From Carallia brachiata (taxonomy: Eukaryota; Streptophyta; Magnoliopsida; Malpighiales; Rhizophoraceae): a DNA stretch of 64,000 nucleotides. The stretch spans positions 1,924,056 through 1,988,055 of the forward strand of contig JADCRB010000118.1 in the NCBI GenBank assembly GCA_021464245.1. Direction: 5' to 3'. Both the position numbers and the translations under genes were made by a program. The notes beneath the pieces are model-generated. The model saw only the letters and a program-made list of their open reading frames with translations, made no database searches and was not told the DNA's origin. Positions 35,018-48,073 of the stretch are shown here, one piece after another (the first letter of the stretch is position 1; each line of letters begins with the position of its first letter).

Positions 35018-38000
35018 TTTTCTCCCTATTTGATATGGGAGCTCTTGGCTGTAAAATAACGTACTCCCCTTATATATACGATGCCCCTGCAACATTTTGA
35101 AATTATTGATGCCGGAATCGTCCCCTTTGTATTGTTGAGAATACAAGTCCTCTCAGAAAATGTCATCGGCACATGTATTACATTGATGATCTTTCTTTTT
35201 CTGATTTTACTTATATTGGTAAAAGTCAAACAAACCTTGAAAGAAATGTTAGAATGGTCAACTACTTTTGGGAAATGAAAATCTTAAGATATGTTTGAAA
35301 AGACCAAGTTTATAAGCTTGGAAAAAATCAATGTATTAATGTGAAGAGCCTATTTACCTTTTTGGAGCTGTAATGCTTAGGTATAGTTTAAAAGTAGAAG
35401 TTTGAAAGTAAAACCTCTATTTGTCAACATGGAGAGCAGAATATTTTCTCCTTTATTACAGCCATATGCTGCGGGCAGATTTTAATGCTTGCATTCATCA
35501 TCCCCCTTCCCTCTGGTTGTCAATTCTTCCTTTTCTACTTGGTGCCTTAGCAACTCATGTGACTTTCTTCATGTTATCTTAGAGCCTGCACAAACTGCTG
35601 TAAAGTACTTGACCTGGCATAGGACAACATCATCAAGATCATCTCCATCCAGGAATCTTCCTGGTTTAAATGTCAAGGATGAAACAGAGGATCTTACTGG
35701 CAATGTTTACGAAAATTTTTGCATGATTTCCGGCAGTCATGCTTCAACCTTGGATAGGCTGTATGCATGGGAGAGGAAACTTTATGATGAAGTGAAGGTA
35801 TTGAATTTTTGGTAAATATTCTGTACCGTTGATTCAGATTTTTGCATATGACTTTTATACGAGACCAACGAGAGCTTGAAAGTCAGTACATACCTTTTCA
35901 TATGAACAGAAAAGTGGAGGATCAGTTGGAAATGTAGTTTAGTTGATCTAAGTGTGTATGAAAAAAAAGCCAAAATGTCTAAGAATGACCTTAGGAGAGA
36001 CTGATTTGATTCCATGTACTATGGCAGTTTATTATATTCAAAAACCTTCTCAGTCCCACACAATTGCTCTACATTGATGCTTTGGCCATCCACAATCTGT
36101 CTTTGTGCAATAACAAAACTTTGAATGACTATGGATGTTGAATGTTGTGCATTATCTTTAACTGTCGACATTGAAGGCAAAGTGCTGATTGACTTGAACA
36201 TTAGTTCGACTTCACAAATTTAGGAAGACCAAATTTAAAGTGGTCTACCACTGCAATAACGTTTTTTCAACATTATATGTGAACTCCTTTGGACAGAACT
36301 ATTGATTGTGTTGTTGCATATATCCTTAAATCGATTATTTGTGAACAATAACAACACAGATATAGGCTTTGGTGTCAAGAATCAGAGTCTGATGGAAACT
36401 GTGATTGATTTTTGAGCTGTTGTTTAATGCAAAAAGCAGTGAATTAAAGAGTGCAAATTAGAAATTTGAAAGTTTTTGATGATTTTCATCATCTCTTGTT
36501 GAATTTCCAGTAAATGATACATTCTTTAGTGCAGGCTAGTGCAATGGTCAGAAGGGATTATGATGCCAAATGTAAATATCTAAGAGAGCTGGAATCAAAT
36601 GGAGAAAGTTTCCAGAAAATTGATAAAACCCGTGCCATTGTCAAAGATCTACACTCCAGAATCAGAGTTGCAATCCACAGAATTGATTCCATATCGAAGA
36701 GGATTGAAGAATTACGGGACAAAGAGCTCCAACCACAGCTTGAGGAGTTAATTGAAGGGTACGTGTTTCATCAATTCAACGGGTGAAATATTATCTATGC
36801 TACAAACATAATGATGTACCTTGGACGCTTTTTGTATCTTAATGGATCTGAGGCTCTATTTGTTTGCAATCTTAGTTTGGGTTGATGACCTAAGAGTTTT
36901 ACATTTTTCACAGTAGGAAAATATTCTAGCTAATATTTAGTATACTGCTTGAAGTTCACATCTTCTAAAGGATGTGGAACCACGAAATTTAAAATGGAAC
37001 ATTAGTAAACTTGATGACATACATTTGGCTGATAATCTAGTTGAGTTTTTAGCACAGATATTGCAGCTACTATGGTCCCAGCTCTTGCCATGCTAGTGAT
37101 TTCTCTTTAATACCAAAATTTGTTATTATAAGAAGGGATTGAAATCCTGGCCTCCAATGGTGGGCTTCCCCATTCTGTGTGTGCTTTTATCATGCACAAC
37201 GAGAAGTTGGTTTTTAAGAGCTCTTTTTTTTTTTTTTTTGAGAAGTTGATTTTTAGAGCTTTTTTTTTTTTTTTTGTGACAGTAGTTTGCAAGAGAAAAT
37301 TGATGAAAAGGCTGTCTATAGTTTCAATTGACAAAGAGGTGATTGGAGGATTTTGGACAAAAAATTTTCCAACTTTAGTCTATAGTTTCAATTTAAATAG
37401 CTTTCTCCATGTCAGCCTTTGGGCCACTGAGTCTTCAAGCCCGTGTTGGCATTTATTTTGGAAAGAGACTAAACTGTCCATCTCTAGATGTTGGGAAGGC
37501 TGTCTCATCTTATTTCATTTATCCTGTGCCTAGTGATCCTCAAATGCACACGTGTGCACTCACATACAGGCACGCATGTGTTGTGATCACCTGTGTAGTT
37601 CGCATCCAGCTGATATTACTTGCCCCGCCTGTAGCTCTGAGAGTTCAACTATTTCCGGAGTTAAGTGTCAGTTATATATATATATATATTTTTCATCTAC
37701 CACCTTTGAGAGACCACTTATGTCTTCCCCACACCTTCTTCCATCGTCTTTCTCCCCTTCTCTCTTCCAATTATTGAACTGGCCTCCAACCAGAAGAGGG
37801 GGAAACGGAAAGAGCCTAACCTTGATTCAGCAAAGAGTGGACAAAAGTCTGGTCTTATAGGGAGATAGATGGTGTCTGGCATACCTTTCAATGCTAGGAA
37901 CTATTGGAAATTTTGTGCAACAAATGTCTAGCCTTAATTGCATGTTCATATTGATTTTGCTCACTTCCTGAACCTTAATCAGTTAATGTTGAATTCCGTA

Positions 38001-38784
38001 CACCGAACATAAGTTTTCAAACATTTGTGCCCAGGTCCTGTTATGTGTATATGAATGTGTATGTTGAGGATGCAAGATATGAATGTATGCTAGTAACTTT
38101 CTTTATTTATTTCATTCTTCATGCTAATGGCAGGCTGAGTCGGATGTGGGAAGTGATGCTTGAATGCCACAGGCTTCAGTTCAACATCATCTCGATAGCG
38201 TACGCCAATGGGAATGCCAAAATTTCTGTACAGGCAGAGTCACATCGGCATATTACCATCCACCTTGGAAGTGAACTTGCTACCCTATCTTCCAGTTTTA
38301 CAAAGTGGATTGGAGCTCAGAAGTCCTACCTGCAGGCTATAAATAACTGGCTTGTCAAATGTGTCTTTATTCCTGAAAAACCGTCAAAAAGAAAAAGGAG
38401 GCAACAAGCGCCTTCATTGAGAAACAATGGCCCTCCCATATATGTCACTTGTGGAGACTGGTTGGAGAAGCTTGAGGCGCTGCCTGCGAAGGAAGTTGCA
38501 GAGTCTATAAAGAATTTAGCTGCTGAAACTTCTCGCTTTCTACCGCGTCAAGAAAAGAACCAAGGAAAGACTGCAGACCAAACATCGTGGAAGGTGATAA
38601 TGGCAGTGATTCTGCGGTAAATATGCTGAGAGATGAAACTTCAGAGGACACAGTTTCAGGTTTTGAGCGTTTTCGATCAAGCTTGGAAGGATTTCTTGAT
38701 CAGTTGCAGAAATTTGCAGGATCTTCTGTGAAAATGTATGCAGAACTTCGAAAGGAAATCCAGGAAGCTAAGAGTAAGTTTTGA
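33201..38784 (+). CDS. DUF630/DUF632 protein of the NRG2/REL2 type
   Basis: Five exons: 33201-34308, 34653-34724, 35583-35797, 36535-36758 and 38134-38784, about 756 residues when the one frame slip is bridged. The N-terminus MGVSSSKIEED is a likely N-myristoylation signal and begins DUF630 (LCRERRKFVRQALDGRCSLAAAH). A Ser/Pro-rich linker and an acidic Glu/Asp stretch (residues about 215-250) follow. DUF632 starts near MLEANKLHFRP and contains FIRACFSCGEDPSQVPE, KYLTWHRTTSSRSS, LDRLYAWERKLYDEVK, RDYDAKCKYLRELE with coiled-coil-like helices, and the WLEKLEALP and SSVKMYAEL blocks. Relatives include Arabidopsis NRG2 (nitrate signalling) and rice REL2 (leaf shape); the family was once annotated as bZIP-like. 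Near 38578-38584 the frame slips by one base in a CCAAAC run with no intron signal, so I read it as a lost base. The stop used is TGA 38782-38784; a further exon cannot be excluded because GTAAGT occurs just before it. Confidence 0.9.
34984..35009. repeat. (AT)n microsatellite followed by a T run
   Basis: A pure AT dinucleotide run passes into a poly-T stretch to about 35022, in intron 2 of the NRG2-like gene. Confidence 0.95.
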
Positions 38785-40140
38785 ACAAACAAAATCGCAA
38801 TTACAATCCATCTAGTCGGGAAGAAAATTGGGTTTCAAAGAAGAGGGAAGAAATTTTCATTCCCACGTTAGTATTTAACAAAGCAGCTGTATTCAGAAAA
38901 AAAATCGACACACAACGACGAGTCTCCGGTAAAGTTCCATTGGCAGTGGGCATGTGTAGGACAAAGGAATAAAAGGGTCTTAGAGTCTTGTATGGAAAAT
39001 CAAGCCAGCAATAAAGGAAGCTGATAAGAGTTTGCAACAAAGAAGACATTGTCACAGAGCCCCTCAGGGCGTGGGTGATTTCTTCGAGCTTTTTCATTGC
39101 CGGTTTACATGTGATGATGCATGGGAATTCTTCAATGCAATAGTAGCTGTATAGCTTTTGTTTTCTTTTTCTTCTTCTTCTTCTTCTTCTTCTTCTTCTT
39201 TTTGCATCAGCAATTATAAGGCATTTTGGAAAAACTCCATACCCCGCATGCCGTGTTTTACATCTTGATTACACCATGCAACTTTGGATCTTTGGTTGTA
39301 GCACTTATTGCATACATTAATGAGAAAGTAAGGGCCTAATAATAATGCATTGATTTGAATGAATGTTGAAGTTATTGGCCTACTCGCAGTTTTGCATCTT
39401 TTTTGGGCATAAATTTTATAGACTCATTTGGACGTGGTAAGTTTTATATTATACAAAGAATTCTATATAATATAAAGTAATTCTATGTGAATAATAAGTT
39501 TATGAGATTGTTTGCCTGTGTATTCAAAAGACATCAACCTTATTTCTACGTCCTCCTTTAAAGTTGACGAACGGCAATTTCTTTTGTTGCAATCATTTGG
39601 AAATAGTCCTCTCTCTCACATCTTTGGTTCTTTATTAAAGTCATCACTGAAAATGACAACGTTGTTTGAAAAAATTTGTCTTTTCCTTTCTACAAAAGAT
39701 TTCTGCCGATCAAAATTGGAGTTTATAATTTATTATTATTATTATTATTCTTTGTGACAATATCCAAAAATAGGAGTTGCATTCAATTCGACTAAGAAAA
39801 ATTGCATTTATAGTACTGCATAGCGAGTTGAATTTTTACACTAAATTCATAGAATAACAAATTTTACTGTGCTCAACACAAGTCAAGCTGAGGGTTCAAA
39901 TGTTGAATAATGGGGGCCAAAGTAAATGAATATAGTCTCAGGAAATCAACAAATTAGTGATTAATTAGTTCCTTATGTAACTGTATGGCAACGTTTCACT
40001 AATTTGTAACATGTAGTATTCCACCTTGTAATATAAGATTTAACCAAAAAAAAAAAAAGAAAATTAATAAAATATGACATTTAATTCCCTAATCTTTCTG
40101 TCCAAAAATTTTTTTTAAAAAAAAAAAAAAACAAACGTTC
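38785..40140. other. Region between the convergent NRG2-like and NHL genes
   Basis: It contains the 3' UTRs of both genes. A (TTC)n microsatellite lies at about 39169-39203 and A/T homopolymers near 40048 and 40110. No further gene was seen; frames at 38781-38972 and 39512-39757 are unrecognised. Confidence 0.5.
39169..39203. repeat. (TTC)n microsatellite
   Basis: About eleven TTC/CTT units in the 3' region of the NRG2-like gene. Confidence 0.93.
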
Positions 40141-41026
40141 CTACCAGAGTTTCACGCCATAGCGGCAATTTTTGGACACAACCTTTGCGTCTGCCGTTAA
40201 CTTATTGACCGTTACATCACACTTGACCTTAACGGTGATTGTCCACGTCTTAACGGCCCCGATTTTTATTTTGACCGGGCTCTCAAATCCAACCGAAACG
40301 GTACCGTTCCTTTCTTTATCCCGTCAACCAACGCATTGCGGGCTGCGGCGGTGAACTCAATTCCGGAGCCCTTCAACGTCGTCTCGAAAACCGTGACGTT
40401 GTTCGGCCCCTGGTACAAAGCCGGCAGAGAACCGCTGGCGAGCCCGACGTCGTCGTAATAAACGTTAACGGAGCTTCCTGTCCGGTAATAAATCCCGATC
40501 TTGTCGTTAGGGTTGTCGGCTCTGACGCTGACGTCAAATTCCGGAGACATGGGCGAAGATGACGTCAGTTGAAGCCCTTGATGGAAATGGATTCTATAGA
40601 GTAGTTCGGAGATTTGGGGCGGAAGACGAGATATAGACTGGCGGCGGAGATGCCCGCGAGAAGGATGAGGAGGACGAGGATGGCGAGGGACAAGCAGAGG
40701 CAGGAGCGGCAGCGGCGGCTGCGCTGGGGCTTCCGGCCGGAGAGGTACTCAAAGCGCTTGGCGTTTTCCGCGGGCGGGACGCGGTAGACCTGGTCTTTGG
40801 GTATCTGGATGACGTAGGTTCCAGGGGGAACCGGTAGGAGCGGTTTTCCCGGCGATGGAGGCGCGTCGATGGTCCTCGTCGTGGTGGTGGCGGTAGTGGC
40901 GGGGGACCCCGGATCACGTTCCGGGGACGAGGCCGCCGTTTCGGCCGCCCCAATGGTGGTTCTCGTCAGCCGGCCGTAACTTAAGGAGAAAGAATCCCCG
41001 TCTTGGGGATGCACTCCATCGGCCAT
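40141..41026 (-). CDS. LEA_2-domain NDR1/HIN1-like (NHL) membrane protein
   Basis: A single-exon gene of about 295 residues once two slips are bridged. The start [11 protein letters not shown] at 41026 matches the family; an ATG 15 bases upstream is less likely. The N-terminal 110 residues are cytosolic, Pro/Thr-rich, with [19 protein letters not shown] and a basic patch ([10 protein letters not shown]). A single membrane segment ([20 protein letters not shown]) is followed by an LEA_2 domain outside the membrane: [15 protein letters not shown], the [12 protein letters not shown] motif typical of the family, [14 protein letters not shown], then [11 protein letters not shown] and a C-terminal YGVKLW in the third frame. 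Relatives act at the plasma membrane in defence and stress. Near 40567 and at 40275-40278 one base appears lost, in both cases where a C run would be one longer. No intron signals are present. Confidence 0.9.
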
Positions 41027-41119
41027 TGGGTGGCTGATCATGAGTGTCTCTGTTTCTCTGTGCATGACTGACGTGTCGGACGAGGTAGTAAGAGAGACAC
41101 AGAAGTACTGGAAAGTGAA

Positions 41120-41135
41120 GATATATAGTGTGTTT
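41120..41135 (-). promoter_or_regulatory. Possible TATA box of the NHL gene
   Basis: CTATATATC on the minus strand lies about 100 bases upstream of the NHL start, a plausible TATA position given a short leader. Confidence 0.4.
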
Positions 41136-41469
41136 CTGGACTCTGTAGATACAACCAAAGAAAGAATGAAAACAAGACTTTAAAAGAAAAACAACACAAT
41201 AATTAATTAATTAATATAATTTAGGTTGTTTGGTAAAAGCTCGTTGAATAGGCCTGAGGAGAAGAGAGAGTGAAAATGACGATGGTGCATAGCATGCATA
41301 TGCATAATCTGACAATGGGATCTAAGAAGATTACTTTGAATTTTTCCCTTTTAAGCACACTGCCAAACCGCGTATCAGACCGCGTGCGTAAATTTTCTTC
41401 ATGTTTTTTTCTTTAAAAAAGAAAAAAAAATTACAATTATATTTTAATTTTGTAAATAAAAAATGTTAT

Positions 41470-42137
41470 GAAGTCGAAACAATCAATATTTTAAAAATTG
41501 AATCGGTCACTGAACTGAAAAAATTAATAGTTCAAAGTTCAATCGATTCGACTGATATAATCGTGGTTGAAATAGTAAAAATCGGTATTTAATATTAAAT
41601 ATATAAAAATTAAATTTTTATATAGTTTATATAAATTATATAAAATGTTAAATTATATAAGAATGATGACAAATATTTACAATAAAGTATATTTTAAAAA
41701 TTGTATTAATATTTATATACATTAAGGATATTACAATTAGTATATTTAACAAAATATAATTTATAAAAAATAATTGAAAAAATAATATTTATAAATAGTG
41801 ATTAAATATTAATTTTTTAATTTTAAAGATTAAATTGAAAATTTTAATGAATTGAGGACTAAATTAAAATTTTTAGTTAAAATTAGAGTTTTAATTATAA
41901 TTTAGATAAAGTTTTGAGTCAAATTATAATTTAAAATTTTTTGATTTAAATTAAACCGGTTCAACTGGTCCAATTTTCTGCCAATTTTTCCAGTTTTTGA
42001 CTGATTTTTTCAGTTTTTGACCAATTTTTTCCGATCCGTTCTGCATCCTTTTTTAAGGCCTAACTCAGACCGAACTTAAGACCGGTCACCAGTTTAATCG
42101 GTTGAACCGATCGATCCGGTCTGATTCTAATTACTAT
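41470..42137. mobile_element. Decayed copy of the GTTGTCAGAAC TIR element
   Basis: The interior (ATATTTATAAATAGTGATTAAATATTAA, split in the original by small changes, then GATTAAATTGAA and a GGTTCAACTGGTCC block) aligns with 47579-48062 in the same orientation. The right end has the same Cys/Gly-codon-free CCGGT-rich style (ACCGATCGATCCGGTCTGATTC). The termini are too decayed to set exact ends or a target duplication. Confidence 0.7.
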
Positions 42138-45100
42138 GAAAACAATAGGACATGAGATCAAACAAAAAAAATTCAAACTGTTGGTTACAGTTGTTTTCCG
42201 ATTCTCAGTTAGCATTGTTTTTAATGATAGCTGGTCAATTGCAATTACCATTTAAAATTGAAAATTAACTATAATTAACATTTTCTGTTATTTAATTTTG
42301 TGTGTACTTTTTATTGTAATTTCATAATAATATCATTTTATTTAGTACAGAGGTCTCTAGTTTAAATAAGTGTATTCAATAAACCGAAAAAAAGTTATAT
42401 TCAATAAATAAGTGTAGAATAAGTTTATCGTATTGGTTTTGTGTCAAATATTGTGCGTACTATACATTACCATTTTTTTGACATATTAAATTTTAATTAA
42501 TCCATCGTCAAAAATTTTTTTAATTAATCCGATTATATTACTTGCAGCAATAGATTTAATCATTTAACTTAAAAAAAATTGAGACATGATTTTAATACAA
42601 ATGGTATTGCCCTACCTTTTTTTTTTCTCACTCCTAAAACACGTATAATTCACTTGTCCATTTAACTTTTGCATAATCAAAATCTCTTAATTCGTAGGAA
42701 TTATAGATTGAATCTAAATTTAAATTTAAAAATTTAAATTATTCTACCGCTAACTTTTATGACTAGCGACATAATCAAAATCTTTTAAGATTGTAAAAAA
42801 GGCAATAAGGGCCCAAAACATCCTAAGTCTGTAAACATTAACAAGGACCGAATAATTAACTATAAAAACAAAGATTTGGCCCCTTTCTGATCATGATCAG
42901 AACCCAAACAATGATTGGAAACCATGAATCATAAATCAGAATAATATTTTGCTCGAGTTAGAGAACAGCAACGTACCAGAAAGCAGCAAAGGTTATGATA
43001 TCAGTGCCTTCAGAGAACCAATATGCCAAAAGTTCATTTACTCTCCTAGATTTTGTGTAAGTAGCTTCTTAATGATCCGTCTCTCTGAAACAAATGGCAA
43101 TTGGGCAAATGACAGATGGTGGGGCTGGGCTAAATTCAGAAATACATATAAAAAGAAAGCTGCTGGCTGAAACCCCAGATTAGAAAGTTAGAGAGAGAGA
43201 GCGAAAGAGAGAGAGAGATGGTGAGTGGGAAGAGAGAAATTCCGAGAGGATGATTAATATAGTTTATATATAGAGTTTTGGAAGAATGAAGGGTGGACCG
43301 CGTAAGAGGAAATGGAGTACAGTTCATCATTTGATGTCAGGACATATGTGCTATGTATGCCAAAATACAGGAGACGACCGCGCACGCATTCATCCAAAAA
43401 TAAATAGACGGAATAATATTAGGTAAGTTTACATCAATGACAATAAATAATTATGTAATATTATATAATGATATTTCATGAGTTTTATATTTTTATTTAT
43501 TTATAAATTTAATTAACTGACAACATGAATTATTTTGTAATTAATTTAAAATTATTAAAATAAAGTAACTAAATTTTTTTTAGATTTTACTAACAATAAT
43601 TTTTTTACTTTCTCTTTTACAATTACTTATATGTGACATGTGTTGATTGGTTATCAAAAAAATGAAAGTCAAATATATTATAAATTTTTCATTGAAAATG
43701 TTGATATATTAATTTTTCATTAGTGATTATAAAAAAAGTAAAAATGACTTTCAATAATAAATTTTAATTTTTATAATTATAATAAAAAGTTGAAAAATAA
43801 TAAAAAATGAGCTGTAATGAATTAATTAATGGTAAAGAATTTAAGAATGCGAGGGAAATATGAAGTCTAATATTTTTTTTCTCTTTCCATTAATTTCAAC
43901 TCATTATCTACTAGCTAAATGTCATTTTGCCCGAAAAACGCGTCATCTAGTCTCTTAAGAAACACTCTAGTGATTAGAATTTAAAATTTTTATTTTAAAG
44001 TTTTAAAGTTCAAATTTTAGGATGGAAGGAGAGAGATTTATGAAAGGAAAGAGTTACCTCATTGTATAACTCGTAATCTAACAACCCTCTTAATAGACAA
44101 AAAAAAGAAACATGTCATTAAGTGTTACCATATCTAATTAATATTATTTTTTTATCACAAAAAAAGCAAAAAGTCTAAAAAATAAGAAGATAATTATTAA
44201 AATTCGAATATAAAATTAAGAAATCACAGTATAAGTCCTCAACTAATTATATTGAGAAGAACGTGACAATTAACACTACTATTCAAAGTCATTGACATAT
44301 TACCATATCTTGTAACCTTGGTTTTCTTCGTATGTTAAATTTCTCAAATTAGCATAAAACGTTAGCAATATAATCACCATTACACTGAGTGTAAAACAGA
44401 TGAACACAAGAATTTGCCGGCAAATATAAAGTTTTGAAATGGCATGACACTTACTCGGAGAATGATAGCTCGGGCTCTTAGCTGTAACATGTCTGTTGAA
44501 AGAGGCCAATGGGAGCACAATTCTCTCTCTTCTTTTTCCCTTTTTTAACAGAGGACCAACAATGAGCTATTAGGCTCATGACCATTGGACAGTTATTTTG
44601 TCTTCGTTTGAAAATAGGGTTTCCCTACTTAATTATATTTTAAATATGATTTTATATTTGGTGATATCTAATATTTTTTCTTTTTATTTTTAATTTCTAT
44701 CATCCAAAGATCCAGTCACTTTATTTATATCTAAATATTCTCATTAAGAATTTCCCTCGAAAATTAAAATTGTTTGTCTAGTTCATGGCTTGAGTCGCTT
44801 GACTTTTGATGATGGATATCAAAATCGTGGATACTGGTTGAGCCTAAAGAGGTTGAGTGAAAAGAAGAATTGTGGCATATCTTTTATATTAGGTACAACT
44901 TAGTACATAATGTACAATTGTAATCATATTTTAAGAAGGAAAATTTTAATAATAGAAAAGCTAAATACTAGGAACGTGATTGACTGTACATTATGAACGT
45001 AATTTTTGGAATTGGAATTTCAGTCTATCGTGCCGTAATTTTAGGAATTTCTTTTATCAAAGCTAACCTCGGATCCAACACTTGTAAAATCAAGGAAGGC

Positions 45101-47567
45101 TAAGGGGCGTCACACTGTAACTTTATATTAAGAGTAATGATACATAATATAATGGTTTTTCTTTAGATTTTTCACAAATTGAATTTTTTGTTGATGTGGC
45201 CGGAAATTTTTAGCAATTGTGTTTTTGTTTTTTAAATTAGACCCTAGATAGATTTAGTAACACCGTAAAATTTAGGAATTCAATCACTATTTGTGAAATT
45301 TTGTTAAAAATTTTTTGTGATATTTATCTTTATTTTTATATTAATATTTTGATATTTAAATCGATAAGAGGCATCCAAGGTAGCATGGAGAGAGTTAAAG
45401 ACGGTGTTGCAGGCATATCTTTTGGAGGGCGCTTTAGATGACACCCAACTGATTGAGTTCTTTCACTTATTCGAGCGCCAATAATAGGGATTAAAGGATT
45501 AACGAATTATTGATTTAAGTAGAAGTAGATCAGTTCCATTCAAATAAGGTTTTGAATATGAGTTTTGTAAATAGAAAAAATGATACTTAGAGAGTTTTTT
45601 TACAAGGAATTTGACAGAAGTTCAAAGCAAATTAACTGAAGTTTAATGTGATTTTTGGATGCTTAAATTTAGTAAACAAAAAAAAAAAAACAATAGGGGA
45701 TTGTAGGACACATATATGGCTCTGGTTGGAGTTAATGAGCCCCGGTTGCAGGATGTTGACCTTCAGACTAACTAAGCCGGTGTGGGTTTCAAAGGAGACC
45801 GAGCACTAAAACCTGATAGGGTCAAATCTAGTCCTTATGAACGATTAACTCAATAATACTTATACGTATGGCTTTAGCTATGCTACATTGGAAGCAAGTG
45901 TAACATATTTTTAGCTGTCACGGTAATAAAAAATTACTATAATTAAATTATCTGTATTAGAACGCCTTTAAGGTAATATTTAAAAAGAAATCTTTAGTAA
46001 AATTTTTTTAGACGAAATAAAAGTAAAATTAATGTGATATGAATATACTAGTCAATACTCAATCAAACCTATACCTTAATGTAATCTTGTTAATAATATG
46101 GTCAGTTTAGGAAAGATTGATTTGGGTTCAAGAGTATTTAGGTGATAAATTTTTTCTATAAGAAAAGTTTCATGACAATCACAATAATGACTTCAATCGT
46201 AACTCATAAGTATAATTATCAATATATTCATGATACACATTTTATCTAAATAAAAAAAAATTAAATGCCCAGTCCATGTAATATTTATTGGAAAAAAATA
46301 TTTATAATAACTCTCATTTCCCTCTTTCAATGAAAAGATGTACCTTCTTACAAGAAATGTCAAACCACGAGGGATGTTGACATATTTGCCACTTGAAATT
46401 TTCTTACGTTATTCTGTTTTTTTATTTGTTTTTAATTAAAAATAAAAAATAAGATAATATTTAACGATTTTATTGGCAAATATTGTAACTCTGTATTTAA
46501 AAAAAATATAAAAAATTTAGATAACTATAATTTATTTTGTGCAAAGTAGTGAATTATAAATTTAATCTTACAATTAAATTCTAACAAAATTCAAATATAA
46601 AAAAATTCAATAAACATTTTTTTGTTTATGATATGCAAATTATATGCAATTGTACATCTTTGTACAATAACAACATCACAATTAATTTGTCTCTTCAGAA
46701 GCTGCGACCATTAAAATTTAAATTTTTATTTTAGAAGTCATAATTTCTAATCTTGAAAAAAAAATATAATATTTATAAAAATAATAGAATTTTTTTTATT
46801 ATATAACTTATAGTCTAATAAATTTTTTAATAAAAAAATCACAATTAACTTATATAATTAGCAAATTTAATCACTTCGAGGAAAAAATAGAAAAAACCTA
46901 CAAGGATCACATGGGAATACAAATTCTCTGTTATGTGTGAATTTCTAAAAATTATTTAAGGAATTTGTTGTAACTAGCCTGTTGCCATAGCATTCATCAT
47001 CATTCGTGGCTACAAGGAATCGAGTGGACTGGACCAATTCTATGAACCGCGTCCGCCGTTCACTATCTATAAACATACAGACTTTTTTTATTGAGAAAAG
47101 GTTTATGGGCATACAAAATTGATATATAATTTAGTCATATTGTAATTGTTTATATTTTTTTTAATCATAATTATATTTTTTGTAATAAAAATTTAAGTTT
47201 TATTTTTTTGTTGTAAAAAATAAGTGTATTGTTGTAAAAAATGTGACTATGATTACAGTATAATCGAATTATATGACAAAAGTTATATACCTGTATAACA
47301 GTATTTTTTTTTATTTGGTTGCAATCTAAAAACATGCGGACAACAGTTGGCTATTCCGCTATTGGCATGAGTAGCACGAGTCCCCCTCTGTTTCTTTTGC
47401 TTTGACCAAACGCAAAACCCATCTTCAACATTGAGGTCATTTCTCGGCACCTACGTGTGGCTGCCGCTCATTTCGCAAAGAATTTCATCAAGGAAATATA
47501 GAAGGACTTGAATAGGTACACACAATCGGTGCACTGAGTTCGTTCAAAACAAAAAAAAAAAAAATCG
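42138..47567. other. Gene-poor AT-rich stretch
   Basis: About 5.4 kb of AT-rich DNA with no supported gene. A GA-rich patch occurs at 43190-43220. Short frames at 42949-43170 and 44300-44518 have no family motif. No element ends could be paired. Confidence 0.5.
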
Positions 47568-47578
47568 GTGCACTGAAT

Positions 47579-48062
47579 TAAGGTTGTCAGAACCAGACCA
47601 ATTATCGAACCGAAAATATTAGTGGGTCAAGGTTCAATCGGTTCAACCGGTCGAACCAGTATTTGAACCGATATTTAATAATATATATGTGTATAAAAGT
47701 AATTATAAAAATAATATTTATAAATAGTGATTAAATATTAATTTTATAATTTTAAGGATAAAATTGAAATTTTTAATAGATTTAGACTAAATTAAACTTT
47801 TAAATTAAAGTTAATACTTAAATTATAATTTAAATAATATTTGGAGTCAAATTGTAATTTATAAATTTTTTAATTTTATTGGACCGGTCCAACCTGTCAG
47901 GTTTTCACCGATTTTTACCGGTTTTGACCGGTTCTTGACCAGGTTTTTCCGGTTTTGATCGGTCCGAATTATCCTTCAAAATTTACCTAAACCGGTCCGG
48001 ACCACCGGCCGATCCCCGATTCAACCGGTCCGACCGGCCGGTCCGGTCCAGTTCTGACAACA
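47579..48062. mobile_element. TIR element (MULE-like MITE), copy with target duplication
   Basis: The ends read TAAGGTTGTCAGAACC on the left and, reverse-complemented, TGTTGTCAGAACTGG on the right, sharing GTTGTCAGAAC. GTGCACTGAAT lies on both sides (47568-47578 and 48063-48073). A 9-11 base duplication fits Mutator-like elements best. The interior is AT-rich; both subterminal regions are full of CCGGT/ACCGG motifs. There is no coding capacity. Confidence 0.85.
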
Positions 48063-48073
48063 GTGCACTGAAT

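Noticed and set aside
40594..40953. Pro/Ser/Arg-rich 119-codon frame overlapping the NHL gene
   Set aside because: It is the alternative frame of the GC-rich NHL N-terminus; the other frame has the family motifs.
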